The notes: generated by a model not told the origin, from the letters alone. Positions 52,714 through 63,284 are shown, counted from the first letter of the stretch. The stretch is 64,000 bases of DNA from an uncultured Tateyamaria sp. (GCF_947503465.1 NZ_CANNDN010000004.1:124001-188000), one strand, 5' to 3'. A program made the numbers and translations.

Positions 52714-54318
52714 TTATGCAGCGCGCATGCCTGCGCTGATCTTCTCGGCCATCATGATGGTGGGCGCGTTGGTGTTCCCACCAATCAACCGCGGCATCAG
52801 GGACGCATCCACGACACGCAACCCCTCTACCCCGTGCACCACACCTGACGGATCCGTGACGGCAAGCGCGTCCCGCCCCATCCGACACGTCCCGACGGGG
52901 TGATAAATCGTGTCAGCGCGCGCGCGGATGTCTGCTTCCAGCCCGGCGTCACTTCCGTCGTGGGGATAAAGTTGCGCGCCACGCCAGGGATCAAGGGGCG
53001 GCGCGGTCAGGATGTTCTCCATCTGCCGTGCCCCCTTCATCATCAGGTCCAGGTCGCGCCGATCGCTCAGGTAACATGGGTCGATACGCGGCGCCGCAGA
53101 CGGATCAGACGACCTCAATCCCACCACACCGCGGCTGTGCGGCCGCAACACGCACACGTGGCAGGAATAGCCGAACTTGACGTGGATCTTGCGCATGTGC
53201 TGGTCAACGATACCAACCACGAAATGCAGCTGTAAGTCCGGGCGCGCCGCCGAAGGATCTGATCGCATGAACGCCCCACCCTCGGCAAAGGGAGAGGCGA
53301 ACAGGCCAGTGCCATCCTTGCGCCACTGCATCCCCGCCTTCGCAAGCGCCACCAACCCTTTCGGCCCCAGCCCCACGACATCATCACGTTTTGAGCGGTA
53401 GCTGAGAATGTAGTCCAGATGATCCTGAAGGTTCTGCCCAACGCCGGGCAATTCATGCACAACGTCGATACCGTGCGCGGCCAGTTCGTCACGCGGGCCA
53501 ATGCCCGACAGCATAAGCAGTTGCGGTGACCCGAAGGCGCCGCCGGACAGGATCACTTCGCGCCCGGCTTCAACCAGCTTTACCTGGCCCTTGTGCTTGA
53601 TGCGCACACCGATGGCGCGCTTGCCGTCCATCTCAACTTTCTCGGCCATTGCACGGGTAAGTATGGTCAGATTGACCCGCGCCTGCACCGCGTCGGGCAA
53701 GTAGGCTGCCGCCGCGGAACACCGCTCTCCGCGCGCGGCCCCGCTGTGATGCTGTGTGACCTGATACAGGCCCACACCTTCTTGCCGTTCGCCGTTGAAA
53801 TCATCCGTGACGCGCAGTTGTTGCTGGGAAGCGGCCTCGACAAAGGCGTGGGCGATGGGGCGCGGCTCTGATTGCTCGGTAACTTGCAATGGACCATCCG
53901 CACCATGCAAATCATCGTTGCCGCGAACATTGCCTTCTGACAGCTTGAAATAGGGCAGCACACTGTCCCAATCCCAGCCTTCCGCCCCAAGTTCTGCCCA
54001 TTCGTCGTAGTCCCTGCGATGGCCGCGCACATAAAGCATCGCGTTGATCGCGCTTGAACCGCCCAAGGTACGGCCGCGCGGCTGGAACCCGCGTCGGCCA
54101 TTCAATTCGGGCTGCGGCTCGGTATGAAAGGCCCAGTTGTTGATCTTGGGGCGGCCAGAGATCATCCCGGCCACAAGGGCTGGCGCGCGCACGAAAATGT
54201 CGCGCCCGTTTCCGCCAGCCTCGATCAGGCAAACAGAAACCGTCGGGTCCTCGCTTAGCCGCGACGCCATCACGCACCCGGCTGATCCGCCACCCACAAT
54301 CACGTAATCGAATTTCAT
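52714..54318 (-). CDS. GMC-family oxidoreductase (choline/alcohol dehydrogenase-like)
   Basis: A 534-residue flavoprotein of the glucose-methanol-choline family. The FAD motif [22 protein letters not shown] is at the N-terminus, the GMC signature [24 protein letters not shown] follows, and the catalytic region at the end has [10 protein letters not shown] and [19 protein letters not shown]. It resembles choline dehydrogenases (BetA) in length, but no other bet genes are near, so an alcohol substrate is equally possible. GGGAGAA precedes ATG 54318. Confidence 0.87.
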   Translation of the reverse strand: MKFDYVIVGGGSAGCVMASRLSEDPTVSVCLIEAGGNGRDIFVRAPALVAGMISGRPKINNWAFHTEPQPELNGRRGFQPRGRTLGGSSAINAMLYVRGHRRDYDEWAELGAEGWDWDSVLPYFKLSEGNVRGNDDLHGADGPLQVTEQSEPRPIAHAFVEAASQQQLRVTDDFNGERQEGVGLYQVTQHHSGAARGERCSAAAAYLPDAVQARVNLTILTRAMAEKVEMDGKRAIGVRIKHKGQVKLVEAGREVILSGGAFGSPQLLMLSGIGPRDELAAHGIDVVHELPGVGQNLQDHLDYILSYRSKRDDVVGLGPKGLVALAKAGMQWRKDGTGLFASPFAEGGAFMRSDPSAARPDLQLHFVVGIVDQHMRKIHVKFGYSCHVCVLRPHSRGVVGLRSSDPSAAPRIDPCYLSDRRDLDLMMKGARQMENILTAPPLDPWRGAQLYPHDGSDAGLEADIRARADTIYHPVGTCRMGRDALAVTDPSGVVHGVEGLRVVDASLMPRLIGGNTNAPTIMMAEKISAGMRAA

Positions 54319-54390
54319 GCGCGCTTCTCCCTTGTCCAAAGGCTAGGAGCGCGCGTGAGGTCGCACAAGAGTGACCCGGGGTCGCCTGGA

Positions 54391-54837
54391 TCAGGACGGC
54401 AGCGTGCCCGTCAGGACGTATCGCAGGATGTTGACCACTTGCGCCGGTTCTTCCGCAACGGCAAGCGCGGCAGCATCGACTTCTTTCAGGGCATGCGCGT
54501 GATCGGGGCCGTGCAGGATAATCAGGGACTTACCCAGTGCCGCTGCATAACCTGCATCAAAGGCTGCATTCCATTGCTTGTACTGATCGCCAAAACGGAC
54601 CACGACCACATCAGCGTCCGCTATGCCCTTGCGCGTGCGGATCGCGTTGACCATCGCGCCCTTGTGATCATGCCAGTACTTGTTTTCTTCGGTCCCAAGG
54701 ATCGCCACACCGCAATCGTCGCTGGCTGCATGATCGGTCACCGGTGCAGAAAAGGTGACGTCCAAACCTTGTGCCCCGTCGATGATCTGCTCTCGCCAAT
54801 CGGTATGGATTTCTCCGGAAAGATATACATTCAGCAT
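54391..54837 (-). CDS. YtoQ family protein
   Basis: A 148-residue protein of the YtoQ type (MLNVYLSGEIHTDWREQI, TEENKYWHDHKGAMVNAIRT, DADVVVVRFGDQYKQWNAAFDAGYAAALGK). The fold is like nucleoside deoxyribosyltransferases, but the biological role is not known. ATG 54837. It is 72 bases from the oxidoreductase start and in the same direction as the methyltransferase. Confidence 0.82.
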   Translation of the reverse strand: MLNVYLSGEIHTDWREQIIDGAQGLDVTFSAPVTDHAASDDCGVAILGTEENKYWHDHKGAMVNAIRTRKGIADADVVVVRFGDQYKQWNAAFDAGYAAALGKSLIILHGPDHAHALKEVDAAALAVAEEPAQVVNILRYVLTGTLPS

Positions 54838-54899
54838 CGTTTGGCTCCTTCGTGTCTGGCACGCCTTTACGTGCATCATGGCGCCGCAAAGGCAAGAGG

Positions 54900-55529
54900 T
54901 CAGAAGCGCCGGGCCACCACGAAATGATTGGGCGGACGCACCGGATAGTTGCCCGTTTCAACGATCTCGAATCCCGCTGCGGAAATACGCCGTTCCGTGC
55001 CTTCGATCGTGTCAAACCGGACATATGGTGCCTTGCCGACAAGCTGCATCATCGGGATCAGCCGCTTCATGAGACCGAACTTCACCCCAAGCGATCGCTC
55101 TGCCAGGCAGGGCGATTTCGAGATGAACAGCCCGCCCGGTGCCAACAGCGTGTGCACCTGCGCCAGCGCTGCATCGATGTCCTCCATCAGGTGAAACAGG
55201 TTGAACGCAACGACAACGTCGTACTGGCCGGGTTTTAACGCCGCGCTGAATGGATCAGCCTGCAAAAAACGGACGTTGTCCACAGCCGGTTTCGCCTCTG
55301 CCTGAGCGATCATGCCTTCGGAGAAGTCTGTGGCGAGGATCGACCCCGCATGAGGTGCTAGGCGCAGGGCCGTCGTGCCGGTGCCACATCCAAGTTCCAG
55401 AACCCGGTCGGTCGGTTTCAAGTAGGACACGACCCGCTCGAGCGTCAGCTCATAGGCATTGGGGTCGCTCAGGGGTTGGGCCGCGTATTTCACCGCAATC
55501 CGATCCCAAAACTGTGCGTCTGTTTTCAT
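54900..55529 (-). CDS. Class I SAM-dependent methyltransferase
   Basis: A 209-residue methyltransferase. Motif I is VLELGCGTGTTALRLAP, with post-I DFSEGMI and motif IV around YDVVVAFNLFHLM. The substrate cannot be predicted; a small molecule is likely. It is divergent from a LysR regulator whose start lies 86 bases away, so it may be regulated by it. Confidence 0.85.
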   Translation of the reverse strand: MKTDAQFWDRIAVKYAAQPLSDPNAYELTLERVVSYLKPTDRVLELGCGTGTTALRLAPHAGSILATDFSEGMIAQAEAKPAVDNVRFLQADPFSAALKPGQYDVVVAFNLFHLMEDIDAALAQVHTLLAPGGLFISKSPCLAERSLGVKFGLMKRLIPMMQLVGKAPYVRFDTIEGTERRISAAGFEIVETGNYPVRPPNHFVVARRF

Positions 55530-55614
55530 CGCTTTTCTCCTTCAGTTGTGCATATACGGCACAAGGAATTCCCGCGAAATTGACGAATTCCGCAGTGTAT
55601 GTATACGAATCTGC

Positions 55615-56496
55615 ATGACCAAAGGCTTTGACTGGACCCATTTGCGCGCCTTCCTTGCGACGGCCGACGCCGGATCATTGTCGGCAGCCGCCCGCGATCT
55701 TGGGCTGACCCAACCGACCGTGGGTCGACAAGTCGCAGCGTTGGAAGAAGAATTGCAGCTTGCCTTGTTCGAGCGCACGCCCCGGACCATGACATTGACG
55801 GATGCGGGGCGGGATCTGCTGGTCGAAGCGCGCAAGATGGGGGAGGCGGCAGCCCGGATCAACGTCATTGCCCAGGGGCGGACCCAAGGTCTTGACGGCA
55901 CGATCCGCGTGACGGCGTCGGACATGATGAGCGCCTATGTCTTGCCAGACACGCTCCTGACGCTCCGCGGTCTGGCGCCGCGCCTGCGCATTGATGTTAT
56001 TGCCGCGAACGACATTCGCGACATCCTCAAACGCGAGGCAGACATCGCCATCCGTCATGTGCGCCCAACGGAACCGGACCTGATTGCCCGCAAGATCGGC
56101 GACTCGTCCGCGCATCTTTATGCCTCAAAATCCTATGTCGCGGCGCGTGGTCTTCCGGCCACTGTCGCAGACCTCAAGGACCACGATTTCATCAGCATGT
56201 CCGATGACGACATGTACATTGCGGCCATGGCCGAATACGGCATTCCCGTCAGCCCCGCGAACCTTCGGTCAGGGTCCACCAGCGGCATCACCACATGGGA
56301 GTTGATGCGCAAGGGTTTCGGCATCTTCCCGATGTCCGACCATATCGGCGACCAATTTGATGATGCAGTACGATTGCTGGACGGGGTTACCGACCTCAGC
56401 TTTCCGGTGTGGCTGGTCACCCACCGCGAATTGCACACAAGCAAACGGATCAGACTGGTCTTTGACCTGCTGGCAGACATGTTGAGCGACACCTGA
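55615..56496 (+). CDS. LysR-family transcriptional regulator
   Basis: A 293-residue LysR protein. The winged helix (FDWTHLRAFLATADAGSLSAAARDLGLTQPTVGRQVAALEEEL) is at the N-terminus and the effector domain follows. The TQPTVGRQVAALE helix resembles regulators near methyltransferase and transporter genes. ATG 55615; it is divergent from the methyltransferase. Ligand unknown. Confidence 0.9.
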   Translation: MTKGFDWTHLRAFLATADAGSLSAAARDLGLTQPTVGRQVAALEEELQLALFERTPRTMTLTDAGRDLLVEARKMGEAAARINVIAQGRTQGLDGTIRVTASDMMSAYVLPDTLLTLRGLAPRLRIDVIAANDIRDILKREADIAIRHVRPTEPDLIARKIGDSSAHLYASKSYVAARGLPATVADLKDHDFISMSDDDMYIAAMAEYGIPVSPANLRSGSTSGITTWELMRKGFGIFPMSDHIGDQFDDAVRLLDGVTDLSFPVWLVTHRELHTSKRIRLVFDLLADMLSDT

Positions 56497-56520
56497 ACTG
56501 GTCAGCCAAGCGTTCAGGAT

Positions 56521-58917
56521 CTATCCCCGCAGAACTCCGCCTGTCGCCTTTGTGACCTTTTCAACAACCTTTTGCGCAACGGCCTCGATATCGGCATCCT
56601 TCAGTGTCGCGTCTTTCGGTTGCAGACGCACGGTCAACGCCAGGGATTTTTTACCCTCGCCCAGACTGCCGCCGATGAACTCGTCAAACACGCGCACGTC
56701 CTCGATCAGAGACTTGTCCGCGCCCATGGCTGCGTTGACCAGCGTCAGCGCCTCGACTTCGGCATCTACGACGAACGCAAAATCACGTTCGACGGATTGA
56801 AGGTCGCTGATGTCCAGGGCCCCTTTGGTCGCGCCGCTTTTGCGGGGCAAAGGTACCTCGTCAGGCCAAAGGGTGAAGGCCATCGCCGGCCCTTTGACAT
56901 CCATTGCCTCAAGCACACGGGGGTGCAGTTCTCCGAACACACCCATCACCTTTTTCGGCCCAAGACAAATCCTGCCATGCCGGCCCGGGTGCCACCAATC
57001 CTGCGCACCACGCATGATCTGCACTTTGGCAGGCGCCCCGATGGCGGCAAGGATCGTCTCTGCATCGGCCTTGACGTCGTAGACATCAACCGGTCGCGAA
57101 GCGCCATGCACGTCCTTGGGCCCCGTCCGGCCAACCAACAGGCCCGAGACCAGCAAATGCTGCTCACCGGGCTCACCACCGTGGAAGGCCGGCCCAACCT
57201 CGAACAGGGCAAGGTCGGCAAAGCCACGTGCCTGATTGCGCGCCGCAGCCTGCAGCAAGCCCGGCAGCAAGGCGGGGCGCATGTGACTCATATCGCTCGA
57301 AATCGGATTTTCCAGCATCGCATTGTCGCCACCACCGCCAAACAGTGCGGCCGACGCTTGGTCAATGAAGCTGTAAGTTACGCATTCGTTGTACCCAAGT
57401 GCTGCGGCGGTCCTGCGCGCAATCTGTTCTCGGCGCTGGAGTGCTGTCATGACCGGCTTCGGCACACCTGCGGTCAGCCTGGGCAAGGGCTTGCCCTTCA
57501 GCTTGGTCAGCGATGCAACGCGTGCCACTTCCTCGACAAGGTCGGCTTCACCCAGGACGTCCGGGCGCCAGCTGGGCACATGCGCCATGTCGCCTTCCAA
57601 TTGAAAGCCAAGGGCTGTCAACGTCTGGCGCTGTTCGCTTTCGGGAATGTCCATGCCAACCAGGCTTTGGACGCGGGCCGCATTCAGACGGAAGGCGCGG
57701 CTGGTGTCCGGGATGGCACCTGCACTGATCATGTTCGACACCGTTCCGCCAGCATGTTCCAGGATCATTGCGCATGCGTGATCCAGCCCGACAGGGGTAA
57801 AGGCGGGATCAACGCCACGCTCGAACCGGTAGCGCGCATCGGAATTGATCTTCAGCGCGCGCCCGGCATATGCGATCTGCACAGGATCCCAATAGGCGCT
57901 TTCGACAAGGACGTTTACCGTTTCTTCGGTACACCCTGTTTCGGCACCGCCCATGATCCCGGCAATGCTTTCGGGCCCATTGTCATCCGAAATCACCATC
58001 TGGCCCTGCTGCAGGGTGTAAGTCTTTTCATCCAGGGCCACGATAGCCTCGCCCCCCGCCGCGCGATGCACCCGCAGGTTGCCCGAAACCTTGTCAGCAT
58101 CGAACACGTGCAAGGGGCGGTTCAGATCGTATGTGAAGTAGTTCGTGACATCGACCAGGAACGAAATCGGGCGCAACCCGATGGCGCGCAACCGGTCCTG
58201 CAACCAGGCGGGGCTGGGGCCGTTCTGCACACCCTTGATCAAACGACCAAAAAACGCCGGGCATCCATCCAAGGTATCGTTGTCGATGCTGACCGTTATG
58301 TCAGAGACAAAAGCGCCTTCGACGGCTGGGACAGGGTTGGGGCGCATTGTCCCCAGACGGCGCGCCGCCAGATCGCGGGCGATACCACGTACGCCAAGCG
58401 CGTCGGGACGGTTGGGCGTGATCGCAATCTCGATCACCGGGTCCACCTTGGACGGGTCGTTTTCGGCGAGCCAATCGACAAAGCGGTCGCCCACGTCGCC
58501 ACTGGGCAACTCGATAATACCGTCATGTTCGTCCGACAGTTCCATCTCACGCTCGGACGCCATCATGCCAAAGCTCTCGATACCCCGAATTTTGCCAACG
58601 CCAATGGTGGTGTCGATACCGGGCACATAGACACCGGGCTTGGCCACAACGACGGTGATCCCTTCGCGGGCATTGGGCGCGCCACAGATGATCTGTTTGG
58701 TGCCTTCGTCGGTCGCAACCTGACACACGCGTAACCGATCCGCATCGGGGTGTTTCTCGGCGCTCAGCACCTTGCCGATGGTAAAGTCGGCCAGCTTCGC
58801 CCCACGGTCCTCGACCCCCTCGACCTCAAGGCCAAGATCGGTCAGCGCATAGGTGATCTCGTCCACCGACGCGGTCGTATCGAGATGCTGCTTGAGCCAG
58901 CTGAGCGTGAATTTCAT
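56521..58917 (-). CDS. pheT: Phenylalanyl-tRNA synthetase, beta subunit
   Basis: A 798-residue beta chain. It contains an N-terminal tRNA-binding OB domain (ADFTIGKVLSAEKHPDADRLRVCQVATDEG), the B3/B4 editing region, two DNA-binding-like B5 units and the C-terminal ferredoxin-like anticodon-binding B8 domain (FPSVERDFAFVVD-like, here LQSVERDFAFVVDAEV). It pairs with PheS to charge tRNA-Phe. Unlike most bacteria the two genes are not adjacent: an esterase and a small membrane protein lie between them on the same strand. Confidence 0.95.
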   Translation of the reverse strand: MKFTLSWLKQHLDTTASVDEITYALTDLGLEVEGVEDRGAKLADFTIGKVLSAEKHPDADRLRVCQVATDEGTKQIICGAPNAREGITVVVAKPGVYVPGIDTTIGVGKIRGIESFGMMASEREMELSDEHDGIIELPSGDVGDRFVDWLAENDPSKVDPVIEIAITPNRPDALGVRGIARDLAARRLGTMRPNPVPAVEGAFVSDITVSIDNDTLDGCPAFFGRLIKGVQNGPSPAWLQDRLRAIGLRPISFLVDVTNYFTYDLNRPLHVFDADKVSGNLRVHRAAGGEAIVALDEKTYTLQQGQMVISDDNGPESIAGIMGGAETGCTEETVNVLVESAYWDPVQIAYAGRALKINSDARYRFERGVDPAFTPVGLDHACAMILEHAGGTVSNMISAGAIPDTSRAFRLNAARVQSLVGMDIPESEQRQTLTALGFQLEGDMAHVPSWRPDVLGEADLVEEVARVASLTKLKGKPLPRLTAGVPKPVMTALQRREQIARRTAAALGYNECVTYSFIDQASAALFGGGGDNAMLENPISSDMSHMRPALLPGLLQAAARNQARGFADLALFEVGPAFHGGEPGEQHLLVSGLLVGRTGPKDVHGASRPVDVYDVKADAETILAAIGAPAKVQIMRGAQDWWHPGRHGRICLGPKKVMGVFGELHPRVLEAMDVKGPAMAFTLWPDEVPLPRKSGATKGALDISDLQSVERDFAFVVDAEVEALTLVNAAMGADKSLIEDVRVFDEFIGGSLGEGKKSLALTVRLQPKDATLKDADIEAVAQKVVEKVTKATGGVLRG

Positions 58918-59003
58918 CGGGCGTATCCCCTGCGTTCAAATACGCGCCTGCAATGGCAAAGATCGCACCAAGGTGCAAGCGTGGCGCAGGCGAACGGCGC
59001 CTG

Positions 59004-59825
59004 TCAGGGAAAGACCGGCGTGCGCCCCAGCAGTTCGTCCAACTGTCGTGCGATCCAACCATGCGGGATAAAGTGGCCACCGGGGTGCACATCCAGGGCG
59101 ACCTTGGTGCCATTGGTGCACGCGCGCCATTCGGTCCGGGTCAGGGTCAGAAACTCGACCGCGGACCAGTCGCCCCCGTCCGTCGCTTCCTGCGAACAGC
59201 CAAGTTGATTGCGCCACAGGAACACCGGGTAGTCCGTCTCGCCCTGCGGGCCATAGGGAAAGTCCAGCACATTGTCCTTCAGGCCATGTACATGGCGTGC
59301 TTCTTTCGGGGCCTGCGCACAGTCTTCGGATTGACCGATGGTTCCGGAAATTCCCAGCAGGGCGCGCACATTCATCTCGGTCCCCCGGTCGCAAGCAACC
59401 CGCCAGGCCATGATGGACCCGTAGGAATAACCGGACAGATAGATGTTGTTGGTGTCGACGGGGTAGCGCCTGATCACGTCTTCCAGCACGTCCGCGGCGA
59501 ACTGGACATCCTCGGTCTCGGGATACCACATGTTCCAGGTCTTGCGATTGCCGTTCGGCGCGATCAGCAATACGCCCCGTCGCCGCGTCGCACCTGAAAT
59601 ACGCTGGTGCTGCACAGGCAAGGCACCTGTGCGTTGCCACCCATGGAAGTGGATCAGCACGGGCATCGGGCTGCTGCCATCCCATCCGTCCGGTTCCTTC
59701 ACATGGTACGACCTGTCCCCCAACGTGCAGGGCACATCCAGATGACACACATCGCGTTGCGTGTCAGCGCTGGCGAAAAACGGTGCTGCGCAGCACAGCG
59801 CAAGCAGGCAAATCAATCGGTTCAT
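59004..59825 (-). CDS. Exported esterase of the PHB depolymerase/LpqC type
   Basis: A 273-residue secreted hydrolase. A signal peptide (MNRLICLLALCCAAPFFASA, cut near residue 20) precedes an alpha/beta fold with nucleophile elbow GYSYGS. Other family features are IHFHGWQRTG near the oxyanion hole, LIAPNGNRKTWN, and HPGGHFIPHGW providing the final histidine. It is like LpqC/feruloyl esterases and short-chain polyhydroxybutyrate depolymerases. ATG 59825 is the likely start. It lies between pheS and pheT in the same direction. Confidence 0.82.
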   Translation of the reverse strand: MNRLICLLALCCAAPFFASADTQRDVCHLDVPCTLGDRSYHVKEPDGWDGSSPMPVLIHFHGWQRTGALPVQHQRISGATRRRGVLLIAPNGNRKTWNMWYPETEDVQFAADVLEDVIRRYPVDTNNIYLSGYSYGSIMAWRVACDRGTEMNVRALLGISGTIGQSEDCAQAPKEARHVHGLKDNVLDFPYGPQGETDYPVFLWRNQLGCSQEATDGGDWSAVEFLTLTRTEWRACTNGTKVALDVHPGGHFIPHGWIARQLDELLGRTPVFP

Positions 59826-59856
59826 GGGGCGCAAGCTATCCACACCAGCGGTCGTG

Positions 59857-60069
59857 TCACGTCACATTGTCGTGGTCATCGCGGTTGCGGCGCTGAATGG
59901 CGTCCAGCCACCGGTCGATCAACAGGATGGGCGCCAGGACAATGGTCCAACCCGCGGCATTGATGACGGTGAACGTCAGCTTGAGATGCGCGGGCATGTC
60001 CGATCGCCAAAGAAAAACATGGGCGATCACGATCAGTGTGACAAGGGTCAGGACAAGCCATTTGCGCAT
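59857..60069 (-). CDS. Small two-helix membrane protein between pheS and esterase
   Basis: A 70-residue protein with two helices (MRKWLVLTLVTLIVIAHVFLW and LTFTVINAAGWTIVLAPILLI) and a charged tail (RRNRDDHDN). No family recognised. It lies 50 bases after pheS and 31 bases before the esterase start, probably in the phe transcript. Confidence 0.6.
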   Translation of the reverse strand: MRKWLVLTLVTLIVIAHVFLWRSDMPAHLKLTFTVINAAGWTIVLAPILLIDRWLDAIQRRNRDDHDNVT

Positions 60070-60119
60070 GCAGCGCGACATAGCGCAGATCAGGCCATGC
60101 GCAATGGATGTCAGCTATT

Positions 60120-61193
60120 CTAGCGGCTCAGACCGCCGTGCAGTGTTGGCACATCCAGAGCAGCAAAGCCATAATGGCGCAGCCAGCGCAGGTCGCTGTC
60201 AAAGAACGCACGCAGGTCAGGCACGCCGTATTTCAGCATCGCAATCCGGTCGATCCCCATCCCGAAGGCAAAGCCCTGCCATTCATTCGGGTCGATCCCG
60301 CCCGCTTGCAGCACCTTGGGGTGCACCATGCCAGAGCCAAGAATTTCGAGCCAATCGTCACCCTCGCCCACCTTGAGCGTGCCGCCCTCCCACGAACAGC
60401 GAATGTCGACCTCGGCCGACGGCTCGGTGAAGGGGAAATGCGAGGCGCGGAAGCGCAGATCGACGCCGTCCACCTCGAAATAGGATTTCACGAACTCTTC
60501 CAGCACCCATTTCAGGTTGGCCATCGAGATATCGCGGTCAATAGCCAGACCTTCCACCTGGTGGAACATGGGCGTGTGCGTCTGGTCATAATCCGCGCGG
60601 TACACACCGCCAGGACATATGATGCGGGTGGGTGCGCCCGTGGCCTCCATCGACCGGATCTGCACCGGCGAGGTGTGGGTGCGCAGCACGTGGGGCGGGC
60701 GGTTGTCGCCCTCGGCCCGGTGCATGTAGAACGTGTCCATCTCTGCCCGTGCGGGGTGATGGCCGGGTATGTTCAGGGCATCGAAGTTGTACCAGTCGGT
60801 ATCGATCCGCGGCCCTTCCGCGACGGAGAAGCCCATTTCCGCAAAGATGGCCGTGACTTCTTCGGTCACTTGGCTGATCGGGTGGATCGTGCCGCGCCGT
60901 TGGGGCCGGTTGGGCAGCGTGACGTCCAGCCATTCAGAGCGCAACCGCGCGTCCAGTGCCGCATCCGCAAGGGCGGCTTTCTTTGCTGATAATGCGCTGT
61001 TGATCTCGTCCTTGAGGGCATTGAGCGCGGGACCGGCCACTTGACGCTCTTCCGCTGTCATCTTGCCCAGTTCGCGCATTTTCAGGGCCACTTCGCCCTT
61101 CTTGCCAACGGCAGCAATCCGAATGTCTTCCAGCGACGGTTCGTCTGTCGCATCGGCAATCTGGGCCAGATACTTGGATTTGAGATCGTCCAT
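60120..61193 (-). CDS. pheS: Phenylalanyl-tRNA synthetase, alpha subunit
   Basis: A 357-residue catalytic subunit. Class II motifs are evident: motif 1 [28 protein letters not shown], motif 2 [17 protein letters not shown] and motif 3 [22 protein letters not shown]. The N-terminal coiled coil binds tRNA-Phe. ATG 61193 (MDDLKSKY). No phenylalanine-rich leader peptide or attenuator was seen in the 168-base gap upstream. Confidence 0.95.
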   Translation of the reverse strand: MDDLKSKYLAQIADATDEPSLEDIRIAAVGKKGEVALKMRELGKMTAEERQVAGPALNALKDEINSALSAKKAALADAALDARLRSEWLDVTLPNRPQRRGTIHPISQVTEEVTAIFAEMGFSVAEGPRIDTDWYNFDALNIPGHHPARAEMDTFYMHRAEGDNRPPHVLRTHTSPVQIRSMEATGAPTRIICPGGVYRADYDQTHTPMFHQVEGLAIDRDISMANLKWVLEEFVKSYFEVDGVDLRFRASHFPFTEPSAEVDIRCSWEGGTLKVGEGDDWLEILGSGMVHPKVLQAGGIDPNEWQGFAFGMGIDRIAMLKYGVPDLRAFFDSDLRWLRHYGFAALDVPTLHGGLSR

Positions 61194-61361
61194 GACGCAA
61201 AACACCCCGTTTCGTTCCACAGCGCATTACCGCTCTGCAGGCCCCAGTGCAACCGGACATGAATGGGCAGACCGCTATCGCTGGCCACAGTTTGGCCCAA
61301 GCATCGTCCCACAGCCGTCGCAAACCCTTGGTTCAACCCATCCGGGCAAGGAGTGCCCGAT

Positions 61362-62648
61362 ATGCAGTACATCGTCCGTCAATATGAAGTCCTGTTTCCA
61401 AGGCTGCCCTACCCTATCCGGTTGCTCCTGAACCTTGCCTTTTTGCCGATCATCCTGTTCTGGGCGATGCCCCGCGCGCTTTTACGTTTGGACCGGGCCA
61501 ACAACCACTTCACGGGCACCCATGCCGATGTACCCGAGATGGACCAGGGGCAATTCCATCTGGATGCCAAAACACGGGCCGAGGTTTCCAGGCAGCCCGG
61601 CGCTTTCCTTCACATGCAGGGGATGATTCAGGCTGAAAACTGGACCGGGTTCCTGCGGCAGCTCAAGGCTTGGGACGACGTGAATGCCCACGAGGAAGGC
61701 GACCCGTTGGTCTATACCGGGTCGCGGGCAGCGCGCTGGAAGCAGTATGCGTTTCTGCAGGAACAGGACGATTGTTCAGGCATGGCCGCATGGGAACTGC
61801 CGTGGGATGCCATCGAGGCATTGGAGATGGAGTTCGCCCGCGATCACACGGACCCAAGGCTGGCCGCCGTGCTGGCCCGCGCGCATGACGAACTGGCCTG
61901 GGCACGGCGCGGTGGTGACCTTGCCGACGCCGTCAGCCGAGATGGGTGGAGAGGGTTCGAAGAGCAGTTGAACCGCGCCAACCAAATCGTGTCCGATTTC
62001 GATGCGGCCAAGGAAGGGTCCTATCTGCTTGCGTCCGTGACGCACACGATTGCCCTGTCTTCCGAATGGGAAGATGCAGCGCGCGACCGCGCCTTCCAGA
62101 CTTGTCTGGATCTCAACCCGAAATGCTGGGGGTCCATGGCGGAACGTGCGTTCCATCTGTTGCCACGTTGGGGCGGGGATTATGAACAGCTTGAGGTTGC
62201 CGCACGACAGGCCATGTCTGACACGCACCAGTTCGGTGCCGCAGTCTATGCCGCCTTCTATCTCGGCGTCATCAATTGCGATGAAGGCGCGCTGTTTTCC
62301 TGCGATGCAGAGTTGTTTGCCGAAGGGTTGTCCGACATGGCGGCGGCAGAAAATGGCGATCAGGTTCTGGTCAACCGGCTGATTGAAACGGTGATCGAGA
62401 TTGTCACACCGCAGGTCGGGGTATTTGGCCGCGACGACATCAATGCCCGCCGCGCCGATTTCGCCCGTGCCGCGGACAAACTGTTCCGCGATCATTTCTG
62501 CTGCCATGTCACCGACGTCTGGACCAGCGCACCGCAAGAGGCGTTCAACATCGCCGCATCCATGTATGCGCCGGAACTTGAAGCGGGTCAGCAGATCACG
62601 CTCAGCCTGAGCGGCGGTATCAACATCGGTGCGGTCCCGCAGACATGA
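61362..62648 (+). CDS. Hypothetical protein, 428 residues, N-terminal membrane helix
   Basis: I recognise no family. One hydrophobic helix (about 16-38, LLLNLAFLPIILFWAMPRALL) anchors a long soluble domain rich in Ala, Trp and acidic residues. Regular helical spacing in the middle (AAVLARAHDELAWARRGGDLADAV, AARDRAFQTCLDLNPKCWGSMAER) suggests TPR-like repeats. The C-terminus ends with SGGINIGAVPQT. AAGGAG lies eight bases before ATG 61362. It is divergent from pheS and ends at a strong bidirectional terminator shared with rplT. Confidence 0.7.
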   Translation: MQYIVRQYEVLFPRLPYPIRLLLNLAFLPIILFWAMPRALLRLDRANNHFTGTHADVPEMDQGQFHLDAKTRAEVSRQPGAFLHMQGMIQAENWTGFLRQLKAWDDVNAHEEGDPLVYTGSRAARWKQYAFLQEQDDCSGMAAWELPWDAIEALEMEFARDHTDPRLAAVLARAHDELAWARRGGDLADAVSRDGWRGFEEQLNRANQIVSDFDAAKEGSYLLASVTHTIALSSEWEDAARDRAFQTCLDLNPKCWGSMAERAFHLLPRWGGDYEQLEVAARQAMSDTHQFGAAVYAAFYLGVINCDEGALFSCDAELFAEGLSDMAAAENGDQVLVNRLIETVIEIVTPQVGVFGRDDINARRADFARAADKLFRDHFCCHVTDVWTSAPQEAFNIAASMYAPELEAGQQITLSLSGGINIGAVPQT

Positions 62649-62649
62649 A

Positions 62650-62676
62650 AAAACCCCGGCGACTGGCAGGGGTTTT
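62650..62676. terminator. Bidirectional terminator between the hypothetical gene and rplT
   Basis: AAAACCCC (62650-62657) pairs with GGGGTTTT (62669-62676) around an 11-base loop, giving A- and T-runs on both sides. It serves the convergent 428-residue protein gene and the rpmI-rplT operon. Confidence 0.85.
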
Positions 62677-62699
62677 CAAAATTCAGATGCTGAGTGCGC

Positions 62700-63065
62700 T
62701 TACGCGTTCAGCTGGGCCTTGGCCTGATCCACGATCGCGGCAAACGCCTCGGGTTCGTTCACGGCCAGATCGGCCAGAACCTTGCGGTCCACTTCGATGC
62801 CAGCCAGGTTCAGGCCGTTGATGAAGCGGCTGTAGGTCAGCGCTTCGTCGTGGGCGCGCACGGCGGCGTTGATCCGTTGGATCCACAGGGCGCGGAAGTT
62901 GCGCTTGCGATTGTGGCGGTCGCGGGTCGCGTACTGGTTGGCCTTGTCGACGGCCTGACGCGCGACCTTGAAGGTGCTCTTGCGGCGACCATAGTAACCT
63001 TTGGCGGCTTTGATGACCTTCTTGTGACGGGCGTGGGTGACGGTTCCACCTTTGGTGCGGGACAT
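62700..63065 (-). CDS. rplT: 50S ribosomal protein L20
   Basis: A 121-residue L20, very basic, [35 protein letters not shown], with the [13 protein letters not shown] segment. It binds 23S rRNA early in 50S assembly and in other bacteria represses its own operon. It follows rpmI by 18 bases; infC is not in the window. Confidence 0.96.
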   Translation of the reverse strand: MSRTKGGTVTHARHKKVIKAAKGYYGRRKSTFKVARQAVDKANQYATRDRHNRKRNFRALWIQRINAAVRAHDEALTYSRFINGLNLAGIEVDRKVLADLAVNEPEAFAAIVDQAKAQLNA

Positions 63066-63083
63066 GTTGTCTGCTCCTTCTTC

Positions 63084-63284
63084 TTAACGGTCGTAGGGCA
63101 TGAAGCCCTTGACGATTTTCGCGTCGGGGGCGGACAGGGTCGTGGTGCCACGGGCGTCACGAATGAATTTGCGGGTGCGTTTGATCATGCCGTGGCGCTT
63201 GCCGGCCTGACCTGCCATCACTTTACCGGTGGCGGTCACCTTGAAGCGCTTCTTGGCGCTCGACTTGGTCTTCATCTTGGGCAT
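63084..63284 (-). CDS. rpmI: 50S ribosomal protein L35
   Basis: A 66-residue L35, [21 protein letters not shown] followed by the basic [14 protein letters not shown] segment. ATG 63284 is the family start. With rplT it forms the usual pair, here without infC upstream; the 144 bases before it (63285-63428) show nothing I can identify. Confidence 0.95.
   Translation of the reverse strand: MPKMKTKSSAKKRFKVTATGKVMAGQAGKRHGMIKRTRKFIRDARGTTTLSAPDAKIVKGFMPYDR

Noticed and set aside
61194-61361. Phenylalanine attenuator or T-box upstream of pheS
   Set aside because: No run of Phe codons, leader ORF with a following terminator, or T-box features could be found.
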